From Telopea speciosissima (Eukaryota > Streptophyta > Magnoliopsida > Proteales > Proteaceae): a DNA stretch of 64,000 bases. Positions 21,498 to 46,206 of this stretch are shown piece after piece. The first letter of the stretch is position 1; every line of letters starts with the position of its first letter. The stretch is from NCBI RefSeq assembly GCF_018873765.1, contig NC_057923.1:61250593-61314592 (forward strand). The letters run 5' to 3'. Position numbers and translations under genes: made by a program. Below the pieces are notes generated by a model. It saw nothing but the letters and a program-made list of their open reading frames with translations, searched no databases and had not been told where the DNA came from.

Positions 21498-22957
21498 GTC
21501 ACTGAAGTGAGGAGTCCATCAGGACTTCAATTCAAGATCTGGTTGTGTTTGAAGCATACTCTGATGCACTGATGATTTCTCTGACAGTGTGAAATGTGTT
21601 ATTATTAGGATTACTCTCTTTCTCTCTGCCTGTGTTAACCGGCCAAAGTTTATGGAATTGTAGTTAAATTACAAAAGTCTGTGTTAGTTTTTCCACTATT
21701 GTTCTTCCTTTAATTGGGTTAAAATAGTTTTTAGAGTTGATAGTCAATGCAGAGCGAATGATAACCCATAAATGCTAGGATTAATATGGTAAATTTGTAA
21801 GAATTTAGTACTTAATTTTTCTATGATGGATGAATGGTTTAGGACAGCCTAAAAGAGATAGGGGGCTGTCTTTGCTTTTGAGTAAAGGGGAAGGGATGCG
21901 GGAGGTATAGGATGCTCTGGGATGGGATGGGATGGGATGGGGAAAGGATTCTGTGTTTGCAAGTTGTTTGTTTGCTTGCTTGCTTGAAGATGATGATGTT
22001 TCTATGGTTCTTATTGATGGATGGCAGAATGGGTTTGAGTAGGAATTAAGATATGGTTTGGGGGTTGGAGGTCTTTACATTTTTGGGAAAATCAATTCCA
22101 CTCAAAAATATTCCTTCCTCATTTTCTAAAATTGACTTCAATGATTTCATGATTTCTGTATTTTCTAAAGTTTCCCGCCGATACTTTAATATTTCTATTA
22201 ATTTAAGTACCTGTAATGTAGTCTTTATCACCTATGGAAGACTAAAAGAAGGGTTGGCTCTTGGGATATGATAGTATATTGCACAGGTAAATGCTCCACA
22301 TTTCATGATCAATGACCAAATGGTAGTTGGGTTACCTGTTATGTTTCGATTCCATAGCTCCCATAAATCTGATGGATTGGACCTAATAGTAGAAGCCATT
22401 TGTAATAATATTAGGTTTGGACCCATTAAAGATTTGATCCAATTATGAGTATGTTTATCTTAAAGACTATTAAAATGGGTCTCAATAAATGCCCAATAAT
22501 AGCACACCTTAAACGACCCAAACATTTTCTACAGAGAATTAAACCTGGAAAGAAAGAGAAAGAGATATAGTCCAACAGTTGAAAGATATATGCAAATTAA
22601 AAACTGTCTTATCCCATTTGGGTTGGGTTGTTGGGACCATTAATGGAGCAGGTTAATCAAAACTAGACGAGGACACTCTCAAAGGAATGCATGTGTCTTA
22701 ATAATATTGCTTGATGACATACTTTAAACTTATCCTAATAATTAATATTTGCTTGATCACTGACAGTCTTGACTTATCCAACAAAATATGATGAGCAGAA
22801 TGAGATACTTTGGTAGGATCAGTAGCTATCATGGACAGATCTTATCATATCAGATCTCATGAAGAAAAGCTGCAAGCTTTGAGAATGATGGATGGTTAGA
22901 CAGATAAGAGACACATTTAATTAGTAAAACATTAATGGACAAGCTATAACACACAAT
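21350..22957. other. No gene seen
   Basis: AT-rich, with a GA microsatellite at 21464-21494 and a GGGAT run near 21917-21940. No coding signal on either strand. Confidence 0.4.
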
Positions 22958-23384
22958 TAGGGCTGTAAATGGATAATCGAAAATCCGAATTCGATCTGCA
23001 TTTGTATCCGTTTTGAAGCATCTGAATTCGTTTAAAGAAATCTGAAAAAAAAAAACCGAATACTCCGATAAAAATCTGAATCCGAATACTTAATTATAAA
23101 AAATTAAGTAAATATTGATCTTGAGGGTTTTTGAAGATTCAACAGGTTCTAGAATATGAGGAAAAGAGAATCATGATATAAAACTATGGATTGAAAGTAA
23201 ATTATATCCACTAGGGGGAGGAAGGTTCGGGTTACACAAGGCAGAGGTGGAAACGGATGGTCGAAAATCCGAATTCGATCCGCATCCGAATCTGTTTAGA
23301 GGTATCCGAATTCGACCAAGAAATATCCGACTCTGATTACATCCGATCCGTATCCGAGCCGAATCCAATCCATTTACAGGCCTA
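22958..23384. mobile_element. hAT-like element, ATCCGAATTCG word family
   Basis: Ends TAGGGCTGTAAATGG / CCATTTACAGGCCTA. Flanks CACACAAT (22950-22957) and CACACAAC (23385-23392) match 7 of 8. The interior consists of CCGAATTCGATCC and ATCCGTATCCG words around an AT core. A relative lies at 49185-49560. Confidence 0.75.
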
Positions 23385-23980
23385 CACACAACTGGATATC
23401 ATATCTGAAAATTGAACCACTTGGGATCCTTTGAGCAACATTTGCTTCAACTTGAGAAGATATTTCAAGTCCTCTCCTGTATTGTGACACGATTCATTGA
23501 GTGACTGAGAGAGAGAGAGAGATGTTTGTTTTCCCTTTTGTCTCTCTGATGGTTTCAGGTTCTAGTTTAGTTCTTCTACCCTTGTCTCTGTTATTGTTTA
23601 TTTCAGATTATTAATCCAAAATGGACCAGTTACAGTGTTACACTCACCACATAGTCTCTGTCTCAAGTCTCAAGTATCATCACAAAACCGAACCCATCTC
23701 TTTCTCTTTAACTCTAGTGCTATCAATCAGTCAAAGAAGAAGAGAAATTATTTTGAAGAACTCTTCAACATTTCTTTAACTCTAGTGCTGCCTTATACTA
23801 TGCATCATATTGAATAAATTATCATTTTAAAGAATAACCACCACTTTGGTGATTATTCGAATATCTTGAATTGGGCAAACCGCAAAAAATGGATTTGGGA
23901 TTCAGGAGGGTGCATGATGAAGGGGTACCTCCAGCCTTATGAAAGGGAGGTGCATGTTAGCTACTTGTGATTTTTTGCAG

Positions 23981-24139
23981 GTCAATGAGTTTATTATCAT
24001 TTTAGAGAAGGCATACACTAGAGAACAGATATTGGGGATGAAGAAGGCAATATTGGGCAGGCTGGAATGGACATTGACATTTCCAACACCTCATGTCTTC
24101 CTTGTTGGATTTATGAAGGCTGTTGGGTCTGATCAGGAG
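23981..24139 (+). pseudogene. Single exon of a B-type cyclin (gene fragment)
   Basis: 53 codons between an intact acceptor (TTTTTTGCAG) and donor (GAG|GTAATA). The product starts VNEFIIILEKAYTREQILGM and runs through AILGRLEWTLTFPTP to DQE. This matches the plant cyclin B exon that follows ..EEIWAPE and ends at ..DQE (cyclin N-box). Cyclin B activates mitotic CDKs. No upstream exon with the MRAIL/EEIWAPE segment and no downstream cyclin-C exon was found within several kb, so this is a relic or captured exon, not a working gene. There is no stop inside the exon. Confidence 0.75.
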
Positions 24140-24300
24140 GTAATAAATCCTTACTTTTTCCTCTGCTTAGAGTTCTTTTTAACCAATACATGTGAGAACA
24201 TTAGGAAGGATTGTGGCAAGGTCTCAATTGGGTATTATCATTGAAGCATGGTTTGTGGCATGGTCTCATGTTTACTTGTAAATTTCAAACTTTACTTGTT

Positions 24301-24391
24301 GGGTCTTTAGCTCAAATTTGTAGAACATTTGGAACATGAAGCTGTGTCAAGCATGTTCCAAGAGGATGGTGGTTCGAATCCACCATGACCC
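24301..24391 (+). tRNA. tRNA-like sequence, probably degenerate
   Basis: GGGTCTTTAGCTC at the start and ATGACCC at the end form a near-complete acceptor stem. The T arm is perfect (GGTGG TTCGAAT CCACC), and a TTTTT pol III stop follows. The middle forms a 10-bp stem (TTGGAACATG / CATGTTCCAA), too long for a normal anticodon arm, so no anticodon can be assigned. It may be a decayed tRNA or the head of a tRNA-derived SINE. Confidence 0.35.
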
Positions 24392-24990
24392 TTTTTATTC
24401 AACTGTTCATAGAAGACAATCATGAGCATCATACAATGTTTGCTTCTCTGGGTTTTTTTTTCTTTTTTTTGTTGATAGTTTGAATGAATTTTGTTGCTTC
24501 TCTGGTCTTGAAGATGCAACAACGAATGAGACATTTCCTATTTGTATTCTTTAAAACTTTTGTATGTTTAATCGATCCATAAACTTTTGTAATTTATAGT
24601 GTTAATGGCATTTTTGTAATTTATAGTAACCTATTAGTAAATCTCTGTCTTTTTTTTTAATATACACTTTATTTAGATTTTTAATAAATTTTAATGTCAT
24701 ACCATCCATGATTTTATATGTATTTTAATATATTACCAAAAAAAAAAAAATATATTTTAATAAAAATGATAATTTCGTAATTTATATTAATCAATACAAA
24801 ACTATTACAAAAACAGGTTTTAGCAAACTCCTTTCAATATTAATAGTATTTTGGATACGTTTCTGGAACAGGTTTATCAAACACCTTTCAGGAAGCCAGT
24901 AACGTTATTCTGGTAACAGTAACACCAAAATACGTTTTTAATCAGAAACGGCATAGAAACACTAGTAACGTTGTCAAACGGTGCTTTGGA

Positions 24991-25836
24991 TCACCATTAC
25001 ACTTTCACCCCTATTGGAAAGATCGAAATACCTCTTTCTAATGCAATGCACTGCAATGGTACTGATGGGAGCAGACGTGGAGATTAATTCCATCCACACA
25101 AACGGTGTAGAGAAACTGTGTCCAAAACCAAATACATCAAAAACATGGACTTGATATAAAAGGACTGTAAGCAAATTAAGAAATTTTGGAACTCGATCAG
25201 TCCATTAGTTCACCCCTGAAATACTGTTTTAAGGAACCCTTGAACTGGCTGTTTGGAATGGAGTTGCCAACCAAAAAAGGGGGGAAAAATCCAATGGCTG
25301 ACAGTTTCAGCAATCGATTGCAGGTCCCAAGCAGGTCCAATACCTGCTGTCAAATTTGATTGAGGTTCAAAGTTCAATTCCGATCTGCTATGTTCTATGC
25401 CATATGTTAATGAAGTAGAAAAAAATTATATTGTCAAGGGAAAACTGGAAAGAAAATTTCGGATCAACCAAAGAAATTAGGAAAATTAGTAGGATGCATT
25501 TTATAATAATCACAGACATTGATGGAAAAGTCATTTAATGTACAAAGTTCTGGAGCATGTCTTCAATCATTAGGAAAGAGAAAAGCCAGAGACACTCAAA
25601 TGCCATCCACCACATCCCAATCCCATGTCACTCATGATTCACAATTTCGCCAAACCAGCAATGATTCAGATACCTGCTGAAGAGCCGTCCATCGCCAAAC
25701 CGAATCTCAATGCACAAAGAAATAAAAAAATGTAAATCAACCCAGTTAAATCTGCCAGAAGAAAAAAACAAAGGCATCAAGCATGCAGAGTTTCAAGACA
25801 TGAGGGAGAAGAGGACGGAGGCAAGCATTGTTTGTC
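24991..25836. other. Region downstream of the kinase gene
   Basis: Probably includes the kinase 3' UTR next to the stop at 25837. Otherwise no gene or clear repeat seen. Confidence 0.4.
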
Positions 25837-38322
<12,486 letters not shown>

Positions 38323-39326
38323 CCTTTCTCTCTTCCTGAAGTCAGTATTTTGATTCTCTGGGAATGCAAAGAAGCCAGGCGAAGGTGCATGTGCCTGCCA
38401 TACCACAGTCAAGTCATCAGCTTAACCTGTAATAATGGTGTTATTCTACAAAGACCCCTCTACATTTTAAACCATAGCTTCAGTTAACAATAAAGTATTC
38501 ATTAAACGAAGGTTTAAACTCTTTTCAATAATTCAGGGCATTTCACATTAAATTTAAAAAACCGACAATGTACTTAACGTGTAAAAAGCTTATAATAAAG
38601 GTTGTCCATTTGGAATTAAAAGTTGAAACCAGTTTAAGAATTGGCCTAATAAATGTAACAATAATCATGGAAGAACAACAACAGTTAATTAATCAAAGCA
38701 TTCAAATTCTTAATGGTTCCAAACTCCTAACAAAAACAGTAACAGACAAGGGATCAAATTTTAAAACATTAAGAAACTAATAAACGTCTAAAATTCGCAA
38801 ATACTCACCAACAAGCTGACCTTATGGACCTCGTCCTCCATAAGAAAACACAATTGAAGACAATTGATGCAGCAACAAATCGCTAATTCTCGCAAAATTG
38901 TCAAAAGAACTTTTTGTGTATGGATAAAAATCAATGAACCCAGAAATACCAAAATCAGGATGCCACTGCTTTACAATAGAATAGTCAAACGTGTCTTCCT
39001 AATGTTTTGATAAAAAAAAAAATATCAACAATCAACAATCCGTTCCAACGGGAAACCAGAATTCCCAAACCGTATTGCTAGAAAAAAAAATGAAATAAAT
39101 TCAGAAAACAACCAAGAAAGCTAAAAGATAGAAACCCTTAATTTGCAAGGAAGGAACAGATCCGTTCAAACATTTTTGTTCAAAATTTCACCCAACTCGA
39201 GACAAACCAGGAACAATCAAAGAAAAACGAAAAGAACCCTAGATTGATACAAGCAATCAAAGATTTGATCGAAGGAAATGCAAAGGATAAATATTAAAAA
39301 TTAAAAAAAGGGACAAAAAAGCTTAC

Positions 39327-39500
39327 CTGGTTTCTGGTGTGGGTTTCTGGTGTGAGACGGGTATGGAGAACGGAAAATAAGGGGGGGGGGGGGGAAACAG
39401 GTAGTTAAAGAGAAGTTCTGGAGAGAAAAGCCAGAAAGGAGACGAGAGGAAGGTGGGAGGAAACTGGAAAGCTTCCTTTCTCTCTCATTTCCTATCTCTC
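39327..39500 (-). other. 5' UTR exon of the kinase gene (putative)
   Basis: CT-rich minus-strand leader ending AGAAACCAG|GTAAGC, with the donor at 39326-39321. It has a 14-bp C run (plus-strand G, 39381-39394). A TATATAT motif lies about 240 bp upstream near 39740. The start of the exon is a guess. A second donor-like site (CTACCAG|GTTTGA, 37654) inside intron 1 could mark an alternative leader. Confidence 0.5.
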
Positions 39501-39987
39501 TCTGAAAACATTAGAAATACAAAAGTAAAGCCAGCGGAGGAAATCATTCTTGCTTGGAAGCGAATATGGAATGGCCAACGGTGTTGTTGTGTTGGGTTTG
39601 CTACTTCACTCGTCGGTTTGGAATTATACTTAACGCTTTTTGTGGGCCCATTTCTCAGCTGTGTTCTCTACCTGTTAGGAAGACACGTGGTTCATGTGGG
39701 GCCGTTCAGGGGAAGCTGAATCAAGTTCTTGCAAGTAATATATATGGGTAAAGCTGTTTGTAACCGTACAAGAGAGTTATGTAAAACGCCAGTAAAAAAG
39801 TGAAATTACACACCTCTTCTCATATCACTATTCATGTGAGGGGCATTTATGTTATAAACAAAATGGAAAAGAGCATTTATGACATATCACCCCATGACAT
39901 AAACAATGATATGTGTGGTGTACAATTTCACTTCCCAGTTAGCGTTTTACCAATTTTTTCTCATATTTTGCATACAGGTTTTTTTTT

Positions 39988-41429
39988 GGGTCAAACTTCA
40001 CGGACACCCCCTGTAAATATATGAAATATCATGAATATACCAAACTTTTGGAAAAATATCATAGATTACTTTAATTTTTTGTTTTTATTTCAACTTAGTC
40101 CACTATGCAGTTAAGTTGCTGTTAAATCTTTTATAATGATGAAATTACCCTTACCATAGGATGAACTTCCTATAATACCCTTACATCTAAAGGCTGAAAG
40201 TGAAACACACTTCCCTCTTCCATCTTGAAATGTCCATTATAACAATCTTTCACAAACACAATTACCGTTCATCTTCTCCGTTAGAAAATCTGCAAGTCAT
40301 CTCCTCCTTGCGGTAAGCTTCTCTCCCGCACTACGCACCTTTCCCCAACATTGCCACCCTCTCGCATATCCTCCCTTTTCTCTCTCTCTCTCACACTGCA
40401 CCATCCCTCCTATGCAGCCCCACCCTCCCACATATCCCCGCCGTGCTTCTAGGCATCCTCGTTCTGCCATTGGTGGTGGAGTGGCATATTGGGGAGGAGC
40501 CATTAAAGGGGGCCCTTGGTAATAACCTGCAACAAATTTAATGGTTTTGTTACTATAGATGAAGAAAACTCATTATCCTCACCCAGATCACTTGCAGTAG
40601 CCAAGTGAACTTTCCGCAAAAAAAATAGAAAAAAGGTACCTTGGGCGGGATATGGGTAAGCAAATTTAGGATCGTTCATTTCCTAGGTAAAAACAGAGTT
40701 GAACAGAATTTAACGATGAAGCAGATCGATCAAGAGAACCAACTAACCGATAGAAGGGATGGTTTAAAGAAGGTGATCCGGTGAGTTTATAAAAATGCAG
40801 ACACAGCAATACTCTGCACCGTATAGAAAGCAAAAGAAAGTTCTGGTTTTCCTTCCCTTCTTCATCTCTCCCTCTTTTCCCTTCTTCCGGGGTCCTCTCT
40901 TTGCCTCCAGGGTTGTGAGCCAGCATGATGCAATCGATGTGGATGACGCTCTGCGCAGCGCGAGTGGTCTCCGAGGTGGAGGGAAGGATGCACTCTACCA
41001 CGATGACCTTGCCATCGTCGGGCAGTGCTTCGTAGCATTTCCTCAGGAATTTCAAGCAGTGGTCGTCGCTCCCGTCATGGCAGATCCATTTCATGAAGAC
41101 GGCATCGGCCTTTGGAATGCTGACGAACATGTCACCCTCAAAGTGGTCGTCGGAGTTGGAATTGCCACTGGTAATGGTCGCTGAAGCCGGAACAGGTGAT
41201 GGTCGCTCAAAATGGATTTGCAACACTTTTCCAAAACGGTAAGAACATGGAAGAAGAGGGAAGAAGATGAAATGACAGTTTTTTTATTTAAATAATTAAG
41301 GGGTAAAATGGATATTTCACCTTTGGATGCTAACTGTGCTTAACGTCAGGGGGAAGGTTGCCATTTTGATCAAGTTTGGGAAATCCATGATATATTGAAT
41401 ACTTACAGGGGGTGTCTGTGAAATTTTCC
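39988..41429. mobile_element. Pack-MULE-like element carrying an O-methyltransferase fragment
   Basis: Terminal inverted repeats of about 100 bp: left GGGTCAAACTTCACGGACAC and, read inward, right GGAAAATTTCACAGACAC, both continuing into CCCCCTGTAA and matching beyond. Flanked by nine T on each side (39979-39987, 41430-41438), consistent with a 9-bp Mutator-type TSD, though a T run is weak evidence. A relative starts at 62207. The interior holds a caffeic acid O-methyltransferase segment on the minus strand and GC-rich, CT-rich sequence, but no transposase. Confidence 0.8.
40891..41136 (-). pseudogene. Captured COMT (caffeic acid 3-O-methyltransferase) fragment
   Basis: About 82 codons in frame, starting [20 protein letters not shown] and running through [20 protein letters not shown] to [16 protein letters not shown]. 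This is the central-to-C-terminal part of the plant COMT methyltransferase domain. The catalytic His of the W-I-C-H-D motif is kept, although the usual Trp after D is Gly. The upstream SAM-binding part (LVDVGGG..) and the C-terminal end are missing. The surrounding frame (41226-40666) continues into unrelated sequence on both sides. The fragment is clearly more GC-rich than its surroundings and lies wholly inside the TIR element. Confidence 0.85.
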
Positions 41430-41438
41430 TTTTTTTTT

Positions 41439-42800
41439 ATATATATATTCATTTATTTGGTTTTTTCTACCCAAAAAAAAAAAAAATTTATTTGGTTTTC
41501 ATCATGTTAGATGTGTTTTCTATGCCTATTTGATTTTCTTCTCATACTTTAGGGTTTCTCCTCACGTGACATTAATAATGCATTTAGGTTGTATATTTGC
41601 CAAGAAAACACAACTTTACGTTTGATCCTATGTGCGCGGAGAATGTTATGTGTTCTCAATTTAGGTTATACATTTATCTTCTCCATGTTAGCATATTGTT
41701 TTTTATACTAATCTTGCAACCGAACTTCCGAGTATATATTTCTTACTCCTCTCATTTTTTACATTCAGTATGGTAACCCTAAATTTGTAGCCAACCACTT
41801 CGGCTATGTGGCTTCTTTCCCTTCTTTTAATTTTTGTAATTTATTTAATATTTTTTTACGTTTTAGTTTAGATAGCATGTTATACCTAGTTTGTTCAAGC
41901 AATAGATATATCGGTTATTTCTTAACAAACTGAAGTGCCTAACACCTTTCCCAAACCATAACATCAACCCATATCTAGACCAACGGTTTGAAGAGTTCCC
42001 ATTGGATGGTCATGGAGTCATCCTTTTATTTTGTAGGTCTTAGATTCTTATCTAGGTGACCATTTTGATTTGACTCTCTCCCTCTTCCTTAAAGGGGTGA
42101 GTGAGATGGAGAGTATCTCTCGTTGGCATGCCATGTCCGTCATATTATATTAGTGTTGTCAGATTTTTCATTTTACCATTCATCCATTGTACCTATACTT
42201 CTATATAAATTTTCACGTTCTTTTGGTCTCATATTGATAGGATGAGTTCATTACTGTTGTTTTAACGAATTCTAGTAGCCTTGCATGTTCTAGATGATTT
42301 TTCATATTTACTTTATGTTTGTTTTCATTATTGCATACATATTCACATCTTAGATTTTTGGGGCTATTTTCATGAACAGATTTCCTATTAATTTTTAATT
42401 TTACTTCAATTCTCATGAAGTTTTTCCTTGTTTCTAATGTTTATGATGTCAAAACAGGTTAGGTTTCTATATTTATTATGGGAGAGAGTTCTTTGTGGGA
42501 GACACCATTGAGAGTGTGAGCGTTGGCATCTCAAGGGGCAGAATTTCTGCCTTTCATGGGGGGGGTGGGGCGGTCATTTTACCCCTTACTGTGTATGGGC
42601 ATGGGCTGCACCCCCCCTGAGAACATTTTCCCATTTATTGTTTTTCCTATTTGTTTGCATGCATTCTTGTTAGGATTACAATAGTTTCTTTCCCCTTATA
42701 TGCATGGCCCATTTTACTAATGAGAGGGCTCCTTTTTGGCATCATTAGCTTGCTATTTAGGGTCGTTCTTTGTTCATAATAGTAACTTTAGTTAATCATA
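41439..42800. other. Intergenic, little recognisable
   Basis: AT-rich. 42520-42640 looks like a decayed copy of the GTTCTCTGTGCCG MITE family, with a G-rich stretch. No gene seen. Confidence 0.4.
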
Positions 42801-43915
42801 GAGGAAATTACTTGGACACCCCCTATATTATGGCCATTTTGCTTACAATTACCAATGTTTGAAACAATTACTTAACACCCCCCGAAATCTAACGGTGTTA
42901 GTCTACTGTTAGTGTTTAAATGAAAATATTTATTTTACCCTTATCACCTATTCAATAGAAAATAGTAAAATTAAAATTACAAAATCGACAGCCATGGCTG
43001 TGCGTGAAAATACTACGATAGATTGAGACCTAAACTCTACAGTTCCCTAATTTTCGATTCAATCTGAACCCAGAATAAATTGCACCAAACCCTACGGTCC
43101 CTTCCCACTTGGTTTCCTGAACAACTGAGTGATCGGCTGGACTTGCAGAGAACTCAGAATAAACAACTCCCCCCATTTGAAGCAAGAAATCTGTTAAAAT
43201 AGTCACATAGTTTAAAGATGGAGCAAGGCACTGGGGGTTTACATGATGTCTGAACAGACTACAATGGTGTATTCGTCGTTCGCCGGTGATCGGACTGTGG
43301 TGGATTCGTCAATCCGTGGTCGAACTAGACCTTTAGAAAGAAGAGGAGAGGAGAGAGTAGGAAACAGAGGGGACTGATTTACAACTCTGGTGGATTTGGA
43401 GATTTTGATTTCGGTATCTCATTAGATTTCTGTTTTGAATTGGGGGAGGGGAGCAGAGGTCGAGGGACACAAGTGCAAGAGGCAGAGGTCTGAGGGTTCA
43501 CGATGCAGAGCAATAGGGGGTGTGAGTGGGGTTTTCCGACCAGGGTGCTCATAGCAGGGAGGGAGCACAGAAGGTGGCGGGGAGGGGGTGCTGCAGGGAG
43601 TGGGGGAGATAGAGTGGAGGAGGGGAGGGAGAAAGCGAGGACCCCACTAATGGTTTTTGAAACAGTAGCCATTTTTTTTGGTTGCAGGAGGAAGAAGCAG
43701 AAGAAAGAGAAGGGGGCAAATATGTCACTTCACTACACCTTAAGGGTAGTTTATGCATTTATAAAATATTTAACCCGTGGTAACGATGACTGACTAACGG
43801 ACAAGGCTACTTGAAAGAAATGGTAAATTATAGGGATTGTTCAAGTAATTGTTTCAAACGTTAAGAAGACTAAGTAATTAGACCATAGTACAAGAGGTGT
43901 CCAAGTAATTTTCTC
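42801..43915. mobile_element. Mutator-like non-autonomous element with unassigned cargo
   Basis: Ends GAGGAAATTACTTGGACACC / GGTGTCCAAGTAATTTTCTC, with inverted homology continuing about 110 bp. Flanks TTAATCATA (42792-42800) and TTAATTATA (43916-43924) match 8 of 9. The interior (about 43000-43720) is more GC-rich, with G-rich and A/G-rich blocks and unassigned frames. No transposase. It may be a Pack-MULE with an unrecognised fragment. Confidence 0.75.
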
Positions 43916-43924
43916 TTAATTATA

Positions 43925-44432
43925 TTGTGTTTGCTAACATGATTTTGTAGCGTGAGTATCAAGGTAAACCTCTACCTCATTTGGTTTCCTCTCAAGAATA
44001 AAAAAAATTTGCATGGAAGGGAAACCTAAGCAAGCGGATGAAGTCATCAAGCGAGCTTCACAAGTTAGAGGATCAAGATCAAACTTGGACTAGGTGCGGC
44101 ATGAGGTGCCATAGTAAATTTGAAGACATCTTCAAATGTCTACATTGGTCTATTGAAGACTTAGAAATAGTTTCTAATATGTAATTCAATTGTAATTTTC
44201 CTAAGTTGTGTTAAATGATTCTCACATAGGCTCTTAGACCAATTGGATTTAGTCTCATAAGTCCCCAAAAAGGCCAAGTTGACTTGACCAATGAACATAG
44301 GAGAAGCATTTGGACTTAAATTGGATTATTAGACTAGAAATTGACCAAACATGTGTAGAAGGTCAAACTCCACACAGTCAAATTGTCATGGCCCAAAAAA
44401 GGCTTAACGAACGATGTTCGTAAATCAACCTA
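43925..44432. other. Intergenic, no gene seen
   Basis: AT-rich, without clear repeats or frames. Confidence 0.4.
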
Positions 44433-44618
44433 ATTACTTAGACCTCCCCTGGACTTTGCCTTATTTCTAATTTCCTTTCTTGTATTTTCAACAATTACAA
44501 AATAGGTGATTGAGAAATCAGGGAAGGGAGAGTAATTGTTGAAAATATAGGGGATGTGATTGAAATTAGAGCAAATTTAAAGGGAGGTTTGAGTAATTTA
44601 CTCTCAGAATTTTGAAAA
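44433..44618. mobile_element. Palindromic MITE
   Basis: Left ATTACTTAGACCTCCC pairs with right GGGAGGTTTGAGTAAT, and the inner TATTTTCAACAATTA pairs with TAATTGTTGAAAATA. Confidence 0.65.
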
Positions 44619-44959
44619 TGTGATTAGTCTTATGTTGCTATTAATTCATAATGGAACTTGGAATGCTAATTTAGTTTATGCTCTATTTCCTGTCAATGTG
44701 GCAAATACTTTGGATTTCTGTTTGCATATCACCCAAGAAAGATTCTTGATTTTGTTCATCTAGTAAATCTGGAACCTTTTCTACGAAACTGCTATTAAGT
44801 GGTTAATTCAAACAGCAAGGTAACTTGGTTCTAGAAAGTCCTTAGAAACTTTGGAATTTTGTTTAGCATTTAAGAATTATTCCTAAGTTTTGTGTGTTTT
44901 CATGAAAAGTTTTGATAGGTGAATTAATTGTTAAAAGTAAGCTAATTTCATCTTTGAAT

Positions 44960-46206
44960 CATAGTTGGAAAATCAGGTTTTGATTCGGCCGAGTCGAATA
45001 AAAAATTTATAAAACCTGGTCAAGAGGTATGAAAACTCGTCCCACTTAGAAAATGACCAGACTTGGTATGAGTCACATTGATTTTCCATCAACTCAGTAT
45101 TTCTGTCCGAGTCACAAAAAACTCACCGAGTTCAACCTTCAACACATGTTCACAGAGGCTCAAGTAAAGATTGTCGAATTTAAGGAGGGATATCCTGGGA
45201 GGAAAAGGAATGAAATAGCCTTGCTTCACTGGAGAGGGGGTTGGGGCCATGTGTTAATATATATCAATTTTTGTCGGCAGTTCTATGAACCCTATATTAC
45301 CAATAATGGGAGAAAAAGAAAACCAAAGCTCCCTAAGCCCTCTGTCACCATTGAACCCAAATCTCGCCCCTTCGCTATCTAATCGAGATAGACACAACGT
45401 TGTCCCTCTCGACAGCCACACGATATCGGAAGCCATGCTCATGTTCCCTCCTCAAAGCCTAGAAATATCTGACGACTGCTACTTCTAGTTTTCCATCTTA
45501 AACCCCAAGGGGGTTGCTCCATTGGTGATTGCATAGTGGCTAAAGCGCCTCAAGAAGCGTCTTACCTGGGTTCGAATCCCTTTGGTACCAACCTTGGGGC
45601 CACTCACCCTCTACGGAACGGAAACGGCATGTGGGGGCCTGAAGGGATTATCCACTCCAAAGGATGCGGGGGGGGGGGGGGGGACACCCTCTGTTATCAA
45701 AAAAAAATTCCCATCCTAATTCCTAGCTGTCATCTTCTTCTCCCCTTTCGCCTCCAAACCCCATCACCTCTGCTCCATCTGCATTGGTCGCTACCTTGGA
45801 TCTTTGCTCAACCTTGTCCTGATTCCCTGCTCCCTTCTTCTACTTTGCACCATCGTCAATCTTCCTCGTCGATCACAACCCTTCTGCCACCCTTTGTAGA
45901 CTCTACTGATAGAAGTATGCAGAAATATCGAGAGAGTGTTGGAGAAAGAAGACAAAAAGACAGGGTTTTTTATGGCCTTTCATCATAAAGTAGCATGGTA
46001 CTATGGTTGTTTACCAATTCGCTTTTAAAAGCTTTGTATTTTTCAGATTTTCTGTTCTTTTAATCTTTATATAATGCATATTAAATACATTAAAATATAT
46101 ATAAAAAATAAGACAAACCCACTCGCTCTGACTAGGATTGACCAGGTTAAGTCACAAGGTTTTTTGTTGGACGAGTGAAGTCAAAAAACCTGATTTTCTA
46201 ACTATA
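44960..46206. mobile_element. hAT-like element, GACTCGG/GAGTCAC word family
   Basis: Ends CATAGTTGGAAAATCAGG / CCTGATTTTCTAACTATA, with a perfect 8-bp TSD CTTTGAAT (44952-44959, 46207-46214). The end zones hold words such as GACTCGGT, GAGTCACA and ACTCACCGAGTT. The core is pyrimidine-rich and contains a SINE. Confidence 0.85.
45525..45712 (+). mobile_element. tRNA-derived SINE with poly(G) run and A tail
   Basis: A-box-like ATAGTGGCTAAAGCG and B box GGTTCGAATCC are spaced as in a tRNA. The body is followed by a 16-bp G run (45668-45683) and a short A tail. It is not the Au family. Nested in the hAT-like element at 44960-46206. Confidence 0.7.

Larger units (their letters stand above)
20396..24990. 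mobile_element. Possible 4.6-kb TIR element carrying gene fragments
   Basis: The left end GCACCGTATGACAACGTTTG and right end AACGTTGTCAAACGGTGC are inverted, and homology continues inward (..TTTCTRTGCC.., CGTTTGATAAA). Between them lie a B-type cyclin exon, an unassigned minus-strand frame at 21028-21276, a tRNA-like sequence and the nested hAT-like element at 22958-23384. No matching target duplication was found, so the two ends could belong to separate MITEs. Confidence 0.4.

Noticed and set aside
40795..41184. 129-codon plus-strand open frame
   Set aside because: It is the antisense shadow of the COMT fragment, which has clear family motifs on the minus strand.
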